Shown piece after piece: positions 24,545-33,014 of a stretch of DNA of 64,000 bases (position 1 is its first letter; every line of letters starts with the position of its first letter). Both the position numbers and the translations under genes were made by a program. A model generated the notes under the pieces. That model had not been told where the DNA came from and ran no database searches. It saw nothing but the letters and a program-made list of their open reading frames with translations. This stretch comes from RBG-16-66-20 sp040752005 (lineage in GTDB: Bacteria > Pseudomonadota > Gammaproteobacteria > Burkholderiales > SG8-39), in NCBI GenBank assembly GCA_040752005.1, contig JBFMFX010000023.1, positions 1-64,000 on the forward strand, given 5' to 3'.

Positions 24545-25570
24545 ATGAAAGTGCTCGTCGTGAAGCGCGACAAGATCGGCGACTTGCTGCTCACCACGCC
24601 GATGCTCGCGCACCTGAAGCGCGCGCGGCCCGATGCCGAGGTGCATCTGCTCGCCAACGACTACAACGCCTGGGTGGTCGAGGGCAACGCCGACGTGGAC
24701 CGCGTGTGGGTCTATCGGCGCGTGCGCTCGGGCTCCCGTGTCAGCCTGGCGGCAGCCTGGCAAGGGCTGTGGCAGGAGTTCGCGCTTCGCGCCGAGCGCT
24801 TCGACTGGGCGATTGTGGCGAACGGCGACGAGTCCCCGCGCGCGATCCGGCGCGCGCTGCGCGCGCGCGGAGCGCGGACGGTGGCCGTGTGCGCCGACCC
24901 GGCACGCTACCGGCGCCTGACCGATCCGATCGCACCGGATCGCTCGCGCCACGAGGTGGAGCGCCTCATCGCGCTGCTCGCGCCGCTCGGCATCGCGGCG
25001 CCCGAACGCGCCGACGAGCCGCGCTACGTGCTGCCGGAGCGCTCGGCGGCGTTCGCGCGCGCCTGGCTCGCCGAGCGGGGACTCGCGCCGCAAAGCTATG
25101 TCGTGCTCGGACTCGGTGCGCGGCGCGCGAAAAAGCAGCCGAGCACGGCGCAGGTGCTCGCCTGGAGCGATCATTTCAAGCGCGCCTGGGGCCTGGACAC
25201 GGTGTTCATGTGGACCCCGGGCCGCGCCGACGATCCGCGTTATCCGGGCGACGACGCGGTGGCGCAGCCGGTGCTCGCGGCGCGTGCGCCGCACATCCAT
25301 CCGCACCGCGGGCCGCTGTGGGAGGCGCTCGGTCTCATCTGGAGCGCGCGCACGAGCCTCTTTCCCGACTCGGGCCTGATGCACTTCGCCGCCGCAAGCC
25401 CCGGTGGCGTGCTCGGGTTTTTCGCGGAGACGGACGTCTCGCCGCCGCCGGCGCAGTGGGCGCCGCGCGGGCCGCGCGCGGACTGGCTGGAGGCGCGCAG
25501 AGCCGTCGCCGAGCTGCCCGATGCGCTGGTCATCGAGCGCGTCGAGCGGCTGCTGCGGCGAGCGCCGTAG
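24545..25570 (+). CDS. GT9-family (heptosyltransferase-like) glycosyltransferase
   Basis: 341 residues. Starts VLVVKRDKIGDLLLTTPMLA, the GT9 signature, and has YVVLGLGARRAKKQP and LFPDSGLMHFAAASPGGVLG, where GT9 enzymes bind the ADP-heptose. It lacks the closer features of WaaC, present separately at 29407, so it probably adds a heptose or related sugar further out in the core or on another glycan. It converges with the DUF4143 ATPase gene (14-bp gap). Confidence 0.8.
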   Translation: MKVLVVKRDKIGDLLLTTPMLAHLKRARPDAEVHLLANDYNAWVVEGNADVDRVWVYRRVRSGSRVSLAAAWQGLWQEFALRAERFDWAIVANGDESPRAIRRALRARGARTVAVCADPARYRRLTDPIAPDRSRHEVERLIALLAPLGIAAPERADEPRYVLPERSAAFARAWLAERGLAPQSYVVLGLGARRAKKQPSTAQVLAWSDHFKRAWGLDTVFMWTPGRADDPRYPGDDAVAQPVLAARAPHIHPHRGPLWEALGLIWSARTSLFPDSGLMHFAAASPGGVLGFFAETDVSPPPAQWAPRGPRADWLEARRAVAELPDALVIERVERLLRRAP

Positions 25571-25584
25571 GCGCCCTGCTGCGC

Positions 25585-26805
25585 TCACAAGGCCCGTAAG
25601 GGAAGGGCGAACGTGCCGCCGCCGAGCGGCATGCGGACTTCGCCAGCGTGAATCACATAGCCGGGCAGTGCACGCTCGCCGAGCGCGGCGCGGAACGCTG
25701 CGATGCCTTTTGCCATGCCGGGAGTCGGCGTGGCCGTGCGTTTGACTTCGATCGGCACGAGGCGGGTGGCCGATTGCACGACGAAGTCCACCTCTTCGCC
25801 GGCCGCGGTCCGCCAGAAATAGACCTGCGGTGCTGCTCCGCGGTGCGCGAGGGTCTTGACGATCTCGGCGAGCACCGCCGTTTCCAGGATGGCGCCGGCC
25901 ATGGAGCTCGCGGCCGCGTGCACGGGGTCCCGAAGCCCGACCAGATGACACAGCGTGCCGGTGTCGGTGAAGTACACCTTGGGTGTCTTCACGAGCCGCT
26001 TGCCGACGTTGGCGAAATAGGGCCGCAGGATGAGGATCTGGTGGGTGGCTTCCAAGACCGAAAGCCACGCCTTGACGGTGTTCACCGCGATGCCCAGATC
26101 GCGCGCCAGGTCCGAAAGAGAAAGCAGTTGCGCGCTGCGCGCCGCGAGCGCCTGGACAAAGCTCTGAAATTGCGTCAGGTCGCCGACCTGGCGCAGCGAC
26201 CGTACGTCGCGCTCCAGATACGTCTGGATATAGCTCGAATGCCAGAGCGCGGCGTCGCGGCGGGGTTGCGCGACAAGCTCCGGATAGAACCCGCGCACCA
26301 GTTGCGGCCAGAGGGTGCGGGGCGCCCGGTACGAAGGCGGCCTCGAAGCGCGAGCGCGCTCCCACGGCAGCGATGCACGGGGCTGCCCGGCGATCTCGCG
26401 CCGGGCAAGCGGAAGCAGGCGCAGGACGGCGGTGCGGCCAGCGAGTGTCTCGCTGACGCTCGCGAGCAGTAGCAGATTCTGAGAGCCCGTGAGAAGGTAA
26501 CGGCCCGCGCGGGCGCGTTCGGCGTCTATGCGTTCCTTTATGTAGGGGAGGAGGCCGGGCGCATGCTGGACCTCGTCGAGGATGACGGGGGGCGGAAACG
26601 CGTCGAGAAATCCACGCGGATCGGCCGCCGCGGCCGCACGTGCATCGGGCGTCTCGAGGGAAGCATACGCGGCCCCGGGAAAGAGCCGGCGCAGCAACGT
26701 GGTCTTGCCCGACTGGCGCGGCCCGGTCAGCAGCAGCGCCGGAAACTCGCGCGCCGCGCGCCGCAGGACCGGCTCGAGCGCCCGGGGAATGTAGCGGTCC
26801 GGCAT
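25585..26805 (-). CDS. AAA ATPase with DUF4143 (nuclease-like C-terminus)
   Basis: 406 residues. N-terminal AAA_14 domain: Walker A TGPRQSGKTTLLRRLF, Walker B PVILDEVQHAPGLLPYIKE, sensor LLTGSQNLLLL. C-terminal DUF4143 with FTDTGTLCHLVGL, EVDFVVQ and PIEVKRT, which resembles a restriction-like E-x-D...EhK core. This family is widespread, often mobile, and of unclear function. It is not part of the glycan pathway and breaks the locus. A pair of AT-rich palindromes lies just before its start, suggesting its own operator. Confidence 0.85.
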   Translation of the reverse strand: MPDRYIPRALEPVLRRAAREFPALLLTGPRQSGKTTLLRRLFPGAAYASLETPDARAAAAADPRGFLDAFPPPVILDEVQHAPGLLPYIKERIDAERARAGRYLLTGSQNLLLLASVSETLAGRTAVLRLLPLARREIAGQPRASLPWERARASRPPSYRAPRTLWPQLVRGFYPELVAQPRRDAALWHSSYIQTYLERDVRSLRQVGDLTQFQSFVQALAARSAQLLSLSDLARDLGIAVNTVKAWLSVLEATHQILILRPYFANVGKRLVKTPKVYFTDTGTLCHLVGLRDPVHAAASSMAGAILETAVLAEIVKTLAHRGAAPQVYFWRTAAGEEVDFVVQSATRLVPIEVKRTATPTPGMAKGIAAFRAALGERALPGYVIHAGEVRMPLGGGTFALPLRAL

Positions 26806-26810
26806 CGATC

Positions 26811-26843
26811 ATGCAATATTGCATTTCGAATGCAAAATTGCAA
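26811..26843. promoter_or_regulatory. Tandem AT-rich palindromes before the DUF4143 ATPase gene
   Basis: ATGCAATATTGCAT (26811-26824) is a perfect 14-bp palindrome. After 5 bp comes ATGCAAAATTGCAA (26830-26843), nearly the same with one central mismatch. They lie 6-38 bp upstream of the ATG at 26805 in otherwise very GC-rich DNA, where a repressor would block transcription. Two similar sites about 19 bp apart fits cooperative binding by a dimer. The regulator is not known. Confidence 0.5.
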
Positions 26844-26882
26844 GGTCCGGGCGCCGCGCGCCCGCCGCGCGGGGCCGGCGCT

Positions 26883-27500
26883 TCAGCGCTTCGCGCCGTA
26901 GAGGGCGGGGTTCAGCCGCGGGTCGTTGTACATCTTGAACTGGCGGTAGATCTTGAACCAGGCCTCGCCGCGTGCGGCTTCCGCAAGCAGCCGGTCGAGG
27001 CAGTCGCACAGGTCGGCGCGCTGCTCGATGAGTCGCGCGAGCTTGGCGGCACATTCGGCGCGGTGCGCGTCGTCCACGTCGCGGCGCTCGGTCTGCGCGC
27101 GCATGTGGTGGACCTTGAGCGCGAGGATCGAGAGCCGGTCGGCCATCGCCCCGGCGGTTTCGCTGTGTAACCGCGCATCCGGGCGGCGCGCGACGCCCGC
27201 CAGCTTGGCGAGCAGATGCTCGTCCATGCGCTCGATCGCGTCGTTGCGGATCTGGTTGTAGCGGTCAATCGCGCGCTTGTTGGCGGCGATCTCGGCATCC
27301 GGCACGTCGCGCCGGCGCGCGAGGTCCTCCTCGTCCCAGAGCAGGCAGTTGGCGCGATGGTTTTCTTCCAGCGCTTCCCAGAACCCGTGCGTGAAGCGCT
27401 TCGGCGCGCTCCTTGCCCAGCCGGGCGCGGCGAGGCACTCGTCGTGAAAGGCGACGATCGCGCCGGCGGCGGGAAGCGCCTCGTCAGAGAAGATGGCCAT
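26883..27500 (-). CDS. DUF4254 family protein (LPS-locus associated)
   Basis: 205 residues from the ATG at 27500, chosen because family similarity starts at MAIFSDEALPAAGAIVAFHD; the frame is open 32 codons further but runs over the epimerase. Mostly helical, with conserved WEALEENHRANCLLWDEEDL and NDAIERMDEHLL. The family is found beside LPS and heptosyltransferase genes and has no established activity. The start overlaps the 3' end of the upstream epimerase by 17 nt, so both are co-translated. Confidence 0.85.
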   Translation of the reverse strand: MAIFSDEALPAAGAIVAFHDECLAAPGWARSAPKRFTHGFWEALEENHRANCLLWDEEDLARRRDVPDAEIAANKRAIDRYNQIRNDAIERMDEHLLAKLAGVARRPDARLHSETAGAMADRLSILALKVHHMRAQTERRDVDDAHRAECAAKLARLIEQRADLCDCLDRLLAEAARGEAWFKIYRQFKMYNDPRLNPALYGAKR

Positions 27501-28455
27501 GTTCCCGGAACCAGGCGGCGAATCTCGCCAGCCCCTCCTCGAGCGGGGTCGCGGGCGCAAAACCGGTCGCCTCGCGCAGGGCCTCGGTGTCGGCATACGT
27601 CTCCTTCACGTCGCCCGGCTGCATCGGTTTCAGCTCGACGATCGCCCTTTTTCCCAGTGCGCGCTCCAGTGCGGCGATGTACTCTGGCAGACGCACCGGC
27701 CGGTGGTTGCCGACATTGACGATGCGCCAGGGCGGCGTGCCCGCGGGCGGGCGATCGAGCAGGCGCAGCGTCGCCTCGACCGCGTCGTCCACGTAGGTGA
27801 AGTCGCGTGCCATGTCGCCGTGATTGAAGACGGCGATCGGCCGTCCTTCCATGATGGCGCGCGCGAACAGGATCGGCGACATGTCGGGGCGGCCCCAGGG
27901 ACCGTACACGGTGAAGTAGCGCGCGCCGGTCATCGGCACGCCGAAGAGATGGCAGTAGGCATGCGCCATCAGCTCGTTCGCCTTCTTGGTCGCCGCGTAC
28001 AGGCTCACCGGCCGGTCCACGTTGTCCGTCTCGGACCAGGGCAGCTTCGTATTCGCACCGTACACGCTCGAGCTCGAGGCATAGACGAGGTGCCGCACCG
28101 GATGCGCGCGGCAGGCTTCCAGAAGCCGGCCGAAGCCGACGAGGTTGGTCTGCAGGTACGGCTCGGGATCGGTGAGCGAGTACCGGACTCCCGCCTGCGC
28201 GGCGAGGTGAAGCACCGCATCGGGCCGCGCGGAGGCAAGCAGCGCATGCAGCGCGCCGGGGGCCGCGACGTCGAGAGCATGAAAGCGAAAGCCGGATCGC
28301 GGCTCCAGGCGCGCGAGCCGCGCGCGCTTGAGCGCGATCGAATAGTAAGGCGAGAGGTTGTCCACCCCGATCACCTCGTCGCCGCGCGCAAGCAGCCGCT
28401 CGGCGCAGTGCATGCCCAGAAAACCGGCGCATCCGGTAACGAGCACGCGCATCAT
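27484..28455 (-). CDS. UDP-glucuronate 4-epimerase-like SDR
   Basis: 323 residues. VTGCAGFLGMHCAERLLARG, VDNLSPYY, HLAAQAGVRYSLTDPEPYLQ (typical of UDP-GlcA 4-epimerases), SSSSVYG and catalytic SLYAATKKANELMAH. It would make UDP-galacturonate from UDP-glucuronate. The ATG at 28455 overlaps the TGA of the short frame upstream (ATGA). An ATG codon directly follows the first, so the start may be either. Confidence 0.86.
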   Translation of the reverse strand: MMRVLVTGCAGFLGMHCAERLLARGDEVIGVDNLSPYYSIALKRARLARLEPRSGFRFHALDVAAPGALHALLASARPDAVLHLAAQAGVRYSLTDPEPYLQTNLVGFGRLLEACRAHPVRHLVYASSSSVYGANTKLPWSETDNVDRPVSLYAATKKANELMAHAYCHLFGVPMTGARYFTVYGPWGRPDMSPILFARAIMEGRPIAVFNHGDMARDFTYVDDAVEATLRLLDRPPAGTPPWRIVNVGNHRPVRLPEYIAALERALGKRAIVELKPMQPGDVKETYADTEALREATGFAPATPLEEGLARFAAWFREHGHLL

Positions 28456-28580
28456 CGGCTCCCCGGGACCTTGCGGGCGGTGCGCCGCGCCGGTTTCGGC
28501 GCAGGCTCATGTTCGCGAGCGCAGCGCGCTAACGTGATGCCGGAGCCAAAACCGGCGACTCCGGTGACCAGCACCTTCAC
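28452..28580 (-). pseudogene. Truncated SDR epimerase stub (Rossmann start only)
   Basis: A GTG at 28580 overlaps the GT2 stop as GTGA and reads VKVLVTGVAGFGSGITLARC, clearly the first beta-alpha unit of an SDR epimerase, then runs into REHEPAPKPARR and stops at 28452, overlapping the next gene as ATGA. Only about 42 codons remain. It looks like a partial copy or leftover start of a second epimerase whose coupling signals at both ends survive. The glycine loop is altered (GVAGFGSG), and the product would not fold as an enzyme. Confidence 0.6.
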
Positions 28581-29341
28581 TGGCGCGCCCTTCGCAGCTC
28601 GATCAGCTTCGCGTACTTGAGGAAGCTGTTCATGCAGCCGATCGAGATGTGGACCAGGCCCGGCACGCCGTCGAGAAACCCGAGCCGCAGGAGGTAGAAC
28701 TTGAGGAAACGCACCAGCGGCGAGCCGATCAAGCGCAGCGCGCCGGCGCGCTCGCCGCGCTCGAACATCGCCCGCGCCGCGAGCGCGGTATAGCGGTTCT
28801 GCTTGTCGAGGTAGCGGTCGAGGTCCTCGGCCGAATCGTGCAGCAAGTCGCCGGCAAGCGTCGCCGGCTGCGCGGTGTACACCAGCCGCTCGTGCACCGG
28901 GTCGTCGCTCCAGCGCGCCGCGCGCCGGTCGTACAGGCGCGCGCTCCAGTCCGGATAGCCCTCGCCGTGGCAAAGCCACCGGCCCATGAAGCGGTTGCGC
29001 CGCGCCACGCGGTAGACCGGCGCCGCCGGCGCCTCGAGCGCGCGCACGATGCTCGCGGCAAGCTCGGGCGACACCCGTTCGTCGGCATCCAGGCTGAGGA
29101 TCCAGTCGTGCGCCGCCTGCTCGGCGGCGAACTGCTTCTGCCGCCCGTAGCCCAGCCACGGATGCGTCAGCACGCGCGCGCCGAGGCGCTCGGCGATCTC
29201 CTGCGTGCCGTCGGTGCTGCCCGAGTCGGCAACCACGACCTCGTCGGCAAAGGCGATGCTCGCCAGGCACTCGGGCAGTTGCGCCGCGGCGTTCAGTGTG
29301 ATGACGGTCGCGGTGAGGCGCGCGCGGGAAGCCTGGTTCAA
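28577..29341 (-). CDS. GT2-family glycosyltransferase, WaaE/KdtX-like
   Basis: 254 residues, GT-A fold. ATVITLNAAAQLPECLASIA with VVVADSGSTDGTQE, then the metal-binding LSLDADERVS. The C-terminal part (DPVHERLVY, HDSAEDLDRYLDKQNRY) matches the WaaE/KdtX group that adds a sugar to the inner core of LPS, often near waaA. First gene of a minus-strand group, divergent from waaC with a 65-bp gap. Confidence 0.85.
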   Translation of the reverse strand: MNQASRARLTATVITLNAAAQLPECLASIAFADEVVVADSGSTDGTQEIAERLGARVLTHPWLGYGRQKQFAAEQAAHDWILSLDADERVSPELAASIVRALEAPAAPVYRVARRNRFMGRWLCHGEGYPDWSARLYDRRAARWSDDPVHERLVYTAQPATLAGDLLHDSAEDLDRYLDKQNRYTALAARAMFERGERAGALRLIGSPLVRFLKFYLLRLGFLDGVPGLVHISIGCMNSFLKYAKLIELRRARQ

Positions 29342-29388
29342 CGGGGTTTTCCGGGGATTCGGCGCAGCGATTCTAGCGCGCGGCCACT

Positions 29389-29394
29389 TAGAAT
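29389..29394 (+). promoter_or_regulatory. Putative -10 of waaC inside a symmetric divergent promoter
   Basis: TAGAAT ends 12 nt before the waaC ATG. It is one arm of an inverted repeat GATTCTA (29369-29375) / TAGAATC (29389-29395), so the other strand carries the same TAGAAT hexamer pointing to the GT2 gene. No Shine-Dalgarno site precedes waaC, and its leader would be only about 6 nt. Confidence 0.4.
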
Positions 29395-29406
29395 CGGCCC
29401 TCGCCC

Positions 29407-30357
29407 ATGCCGCGGATCCTCTTCGTCAAGACCTCCTCGCTCGGGGATGTGGTGCACAACTGCCCGGCGGTGACCGACGCGGCGCGGCACTTGCCGGGCG
29501 CGGCGATCCACTGGGTGGTCGAGGAATCGTTCGCCGACGTGGCGCGCCTGCACCCGGCGGTGGCGCGCGTGATCCCGGTGGCGATCCGCCGCTGGCGTTC
29601 GGCGCTCGCGCGGCCCGCGACATGGGCCGAGCTCGCGGCATTCCGGCGGCGGCTGCGCGCCGAGCGCTACGACTGCGTGATTGACACGCAGGGACTGGTG
29701 AAGAGCGCGCTGGTTGCGCGCCTTGCACGCGGGCCGCGCCACGGTTTCGATCGTGCGGGCGCGCGCGAGCCGCTGGCGACGCGGTGGTACGACGAGGTGC
29801 ATGCGGTGGCGCCCTCGCTGCACGCAGTGGAGCGCAACCGCCGGCTCGCCGCCGCGGCGCTCGGCTACACGGCCGAAGGCGCCTGCGACTACGGGCTTGC
29901 CGCCCCGGGCGATCCGCCGCTTGCGCTCCCCGGGCCGTACGCGGTGCTCCTCACGATGACGAGCCGCGCCGACAAGCTCTGGCCGGAGGAGCACTGGCGC
30001 GCGCTCGGCCGGTGGCTCGCGGCGCGGGGCATCCCGAGTGTGCTGCCCTGGGGCAGTGTCGCCGAGCGCGAGCGCTGCGCCCGGATCGCCGCGGCGGTCC
30101 CCGGCGCGATCGTGCCGCCGCGCATGGAGCTTGCGGTGCTCGCGCGGCTGCTCGCCCGAGCGCGCTGCACGGTGGGGGTGGACACGGGGCTCGCGCATCT
30201 CGCGGCGGCGCTCGGCGTGCCTGCGCTCGGCATCTTTTGCGGCTCGGATCCTGCGCTCACCGGGCTTCGTGCCGGGCCGCGCGCGCGCAACATCGGCGCG
30301 CGGGGTGCCGCGCCCGCGGCCGGCGAGGCGATCGCAGCGCTGGAGGTCCTGCTCTGA
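29407..30357 (+). CDS. waaC: LPS heptosyltransferase I
   Basis: 316 residues, GT9 family. ILFVKTSSLGDVVHNCPAVT is the WaaC-type start; then DTQGLVKSALVARLA, LTMTSRADKLWPEEHW and TVGVDTGLAHLAAALGVPAL in the ADP-heptose site. It adds the first heptose to Kdo2-lipid A on the cytoplasmic side of the inner membrane. Its TGA shares one base with the ATG of waaA, so the pair is tightly coupled. Confidence 0.93.
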   Translation: MPRILFVKTSSLGDVVHNCPAVTDAARHLPGAAIHWVVEESFADVARLHPAVARVIPVAIRRWRSALARPATWAELAAFRRRLRAERYDCVIDTQGLVKSALVARLARGPRHGFDRAGAREPLATRWYDEVHAVAPSLHAVERNRRLAAAALGYTAEGACDYGLAAPGDPPLALPGPYAVLLTMTSRADKLWPEEHWRALGRWLAARGIPSVLPWGSVAERERCARIAAAVPGAIVPPRMELAVLARLLARARCTVGVDTGLAHLAAALGVPALGIFCGSDPALTGLRAGPRARNIGARGAAPAAGEAIAALEVLL

Positions 30358-31637
30358 TGTGGCGCGCGCTCTACAGCGCGGCGCTGTATGCGGCGCTGCC
30401 GTTTCTCCTCACGCGCCTGTGGTGGCGCGGCCGGCGCGAACCCGCCTACCGGCGCCGAATCGGCGAACGCCTCGGCCTGTACCCCGAGCCGGTCGGGCGC
30501 GCGAGCGCCGAGCGAGCGCTCGCCTGGGTGCACGCGGTGTCGGTGGGCGAGGCGCGGGCGAGCGCGCCGCTTGTGCGCGCGCTTGCCGCCGAGCCGCAGC
30601 GCTGCGAGGTGCTTCTCACCTGCACGACCGCCGCCGGCCGGGAGACGCTGCTGTCGTTGCACGGCAAGGACGCCCGCGTCGTCTGGTTGCCGTGGGACAC
30701 GCCGGGCGCGGTGCGGCGGTTTCTGGAGCATTTCCGGCCGTGTCTCGGCGTTCTCGTGGAAACCGAGGTCTGGCCCAATCTGATCGCCGCCTGCCGGGCC
30801 CGCGGCATACCGCTGATGCTTGCGAGCGCCCGGCTGTCCGGAAAATCGGCGCGGCGCTACGCGCGCGCCGCGGCGCTCGTGCGCCCGGCTTTTGGCGCCC
30901 TCTCGGCAGTGTGCGCGCAGAGCGAAGACGACGCCGAGCGCCTGCGCGCGCTCGGCGCTCGCGCGGTCGAAGTCTGCGGCAACCTCAAGTTCGACGTCTC
31001 GCCGGATGCGGCGAAGCTGGCCGAGGGCGCGGCGTTTCGCGCCGCACTCGGGGGGCGGCAGGTTCTGTTGCTTGCGAGCACCCGCGAAGGCGAGGAGGCG
31101 ATGCTGCTCGATGCGCTCGGCGCGCCGCCGCGGGAGACGCTTCTCGTGGTCGTGCCGCGCCATCCCGCGCGCTTCGACGAGGTCGAGCGGCTCCTGATCG
31201 CCCGCGGCCTTCGGGTCGCGCGGCGTAGCCGGGGTGCGGGTGCCGAGGCGCAGGTGCTGCTCGGCGACACGCTCGGCGAAATGGATTTCTACTATGCCGC
31301 GGCCGACGTGGCACTCGTCGGCGGCTCGTTCGCGCCCCTGGGCGGCCAGAATCTGATCGAGGCGCTCGCCGCCGGCGCCCCGGCGGTGCTGGGGCCGTAC
31401 ATGTTCAACTTCGCCGAGGCGACGCGGCTTGCGCTGCAGGCCGGCGCCGCGGTCCAGGCTCCCGATGCCGCGACGGCGGTGCGCGAGGCGCGGGCGCTGC
31501 TTGCCGATTCGGCGCGTCGGCGCGCGATGGGCGAGGCCGGCAGGCGGCTTTGCGCCGCGCACCGCGGCGCCACCGAACGCCACCTCGCGCGCTGCCGCGC
31601 CCTGCTAAAACAGGGTCAGACCACGATTTTCCAATAA
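30357..31637 (+). CDS. waaA: Kdo transferase
   Basis: 426 residues, GT30, normal length. N-terminal membrane anchor (YSAALYAALPFLLTRLWW) followed by EPAYRRRIGERLGLY, VHAVSVGEARASAPL (catalytic Glu), CTTAAGRET, VETEVWPNLI and GGSFAPLGGQNLIEALAAGA. It adds Kdo to lipid IVA. The last nine or so codons (KQGQTTIFQ) and the stop lie inside a hairpin repeat, so the natural C-terminus has been replaced or extended by the repeat. Confidence 0.94.
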   Translation: MWRALYSAALYAALPFLLTRLWWRGRREPAYRRRIGERLGLYPEPVGRASAERALAWVHAVSVGEARASAPLVRALAAEPQRCEVLLTCTTAAGRETLLSLHGKDARVVWLPWDTPGAVRRFLEHFRPCLGVLVETEVWPNLIAACRARGIPLMLASARLSGKSARRYARAAALVRPAFGALSAVCAQSEDDAERLRALGARAVEVCGNLKFDVSPDAAKLAEGAAFRAALGGRQVLLLASTREGEEAMLLDALGAPPRETLLVVVPRHPARFDEVERLLIARGLRVARRSRGAGAEAQVLLGDTLGEMDFYYAAADVALVGGSFAPLGGQNLIEALAAGAPAVLGPYMFNFAEATRLALQAGAAVQAPDAATAVREARALLADSARRRAMGEAGRRLCAAHRGATERHLARCRALLKQGQTTIFQ

Positions 31638-31652
31638 AAACGTGGTCTGACC
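31611..31652. terminator. GGTCAGACC-type hairpin repeat between waaA and tolC
   Basis: GGTCAGACCACG (31614-31625) and CGTGGTCTGACC (31641-31652) form a perfect 12-bp stem with a 15-nt loop containing the waaA stop. A-run on the left. Lies between convergent genes and is related to the hairpins at 42902 and 48125, so it may end transcription in both directions and belong to a dispersed repeat family. Confidence 0.6.
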
Positions 31653-31671
31653 TTGATTTCGCTGTTTTCGG

Positions 31672-33006
31672 TCAGGGTTCGAGGGCGCGGTTGACTTCCT
31701 CGAGGTCTTCTTCGCGCAGCGCGCCGGCGGCCGATTTCAGGCGCAGGTGGCTGGTGATCGTGTTGTAGCGCGCGAGCGCCAGATCGCGGCGGGTGGCGAA
31801 GACCTGCTGCTGGGCGTTCAGCACGTCGATGTTGATGCGCACGCCCACCTCGTAGCCGAGCTTGTTGGATTCGAGCGCGCTTTGCGAGGACACGAGCGCC
31901 TGCTCCAGCGCTCCGACCTGCGCGATGCCGTTCAGCACCGCGAGATAGGTCTGCCGCGCGGCGAGCGCCGCGGCCCGGCGCGCGGCCTCCAGGTCCTGCT
32001 TCGAGCGCTCGAAGTTCGCCGCCGCCTCGCGCTCGCGCGAGCTGAGCGCACCGCCCGCATACAGCGGTATGTTGAGCTGCAGGCCGAGTGTGCCGGTCGT
32101 GACGTTGGTGCCGCCCACCGCAATGAAGCTGATGGGGCTGCCGGTCTGCGAGGTGTAGCCGTAGCTCGCCACGAGATCCAGGGTGGGATAGTGCGCGGCG
32201 GCATTGCGTCTGGTCTCCAAGCGCGCGATCTCGGCGGCCGCTTGCTGCGCGAGCACCGCGAAGCTCTGCTTCTCGGCGAGGTCCACCCAGCTTTGCATCT
32301 GCGGCGGGTTGGGCGGAGAAAGTTTCAATTGCGAGCGCAGCGGCTTGAGCGCCGGGTACTCCTTTCCGGTGATGCTCTGCAGCGCGCGCTTCTTCGCGTC
32401 GAGATCGTTCTGCGCCGCGATCTCCTGCGCCGCCGCGAGGTCGAAGCGCGCCTGCGCCTCGTGTGTGTCGGTGATGGTGGCGGTGCCGACCTCGAAGTTG
32501 CGTTTGGCCTGCGCGAGCTGCTCGGAGATCGCCGCCTTCTGCGCTTGCACCAGCGCGAGCGTGTCCTGCGCCGCGAGCACGTCGAAGTAGGCCTGCGCCA
32601 CGCGCAGAATGAGGTCCTGCGCCGCCTGGCCGAACTGCGCCTCGGCCTGCTTCACCTGATACTCGGCCTGGTCGTACTGGATGAAGTTCTGCATCCGCAG
32701 AATCGGCTGCGAGAACGAGAGCGTGTAGCCGTAGGAGCGCACGTCGCGCACGAACGGCGTCGCGAGCGAACCCGCGCGCGGCTCCGAGTCAATGCGGCTG
32801 TCGGTGCGGTTGGCCGAGAGATTGAGCGTCGGCAGCACGAGGGCCCGCCCCTGCGGGAGCTTTTCGAGCGCCGCGGCGAGCGCGTGGCGCGCCGCGGCGA
32901 ACTGCGCGTCGTACCCCTTGGCGTCCCGATAGACCTCGAGAAGCCCCTGCGCAGCGGCGGCCGCCGGCAGGAGAAAGGAGGCGAGGAGGGCGAAGGCGCG
33001 GCGCAC
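31672..33006 (-). CDS. tolC: TolC-family outer-membrane efflux protein
   Basis: About 444 residues from the GTG at 33006; a TTG at 33018 overlaps the rhodanese stop and is also possible. Signal peptide RRAFALLASFLLPAAAAAQG. Two OEP repeats with long helices (LAAALEKLPQGRALVLPTLN; YGYTLSFSQPILR; AARQTYLAVLNGIAQVGALE) typical of the TolC trimer tunnel. Last gene of the TetR-efflux operon, it gives the outer-membrane exit for the RND pump. Confidence 0.9.
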   Translation of the reverse strand: MRRAFALLASFLLPAAAAAQGLLEVYRDAKGYDAQFAAARHALAAALEKLPQGRALVLPTLNLSANRTDSRIDSEPRAGSLATPFVRDVRSYGYTLSFSQPILRMQNFIQYDQAEYQVKQAEAQFGQAAQDLILRVAQAYFDVLAAQDTLALVQAQKAAISEQLAQAKRNFEVGTATITDTHEAQARFDLAAAQEIAAQNDLDAKKRALQSITGKEYPALKPLRSQLKLSPPNPPQMQSWVDLAEKQSFAVLAQQAAAEIARLETRRNAAAHYPTLDLVASYGYTSQTGSPISFIAVGGTNVTTGTLGLQLNIPLYAGGALSSREREAAANFERSKQDLEAARRAAALAARQTYLAVLNGIAQVGALEQALVSSQSALESNKLGYEVGVRINIDVLNAQQQVFATRRDLALARYNTITSHLRLKSAAGALREEDLEEVNRALEP

Positions 33007-33014
33007 GGGATCGC

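Noticed and set aside
25585..26805. Toxin-antitoxin or defence role for the DUF4143 ATPase
   Set aside because: No small partner gene, nuclease or defence gene lies next to it; the flanking genes belong to LPS synthesis. The family alone does not justify such a claim.
29407..31637. waaA starting at 29784 as one long frame
   Set aside because: The upstream part is out of phase with waaC. Family similarity and the 1-nt TGATG overlap place the start at 30357.
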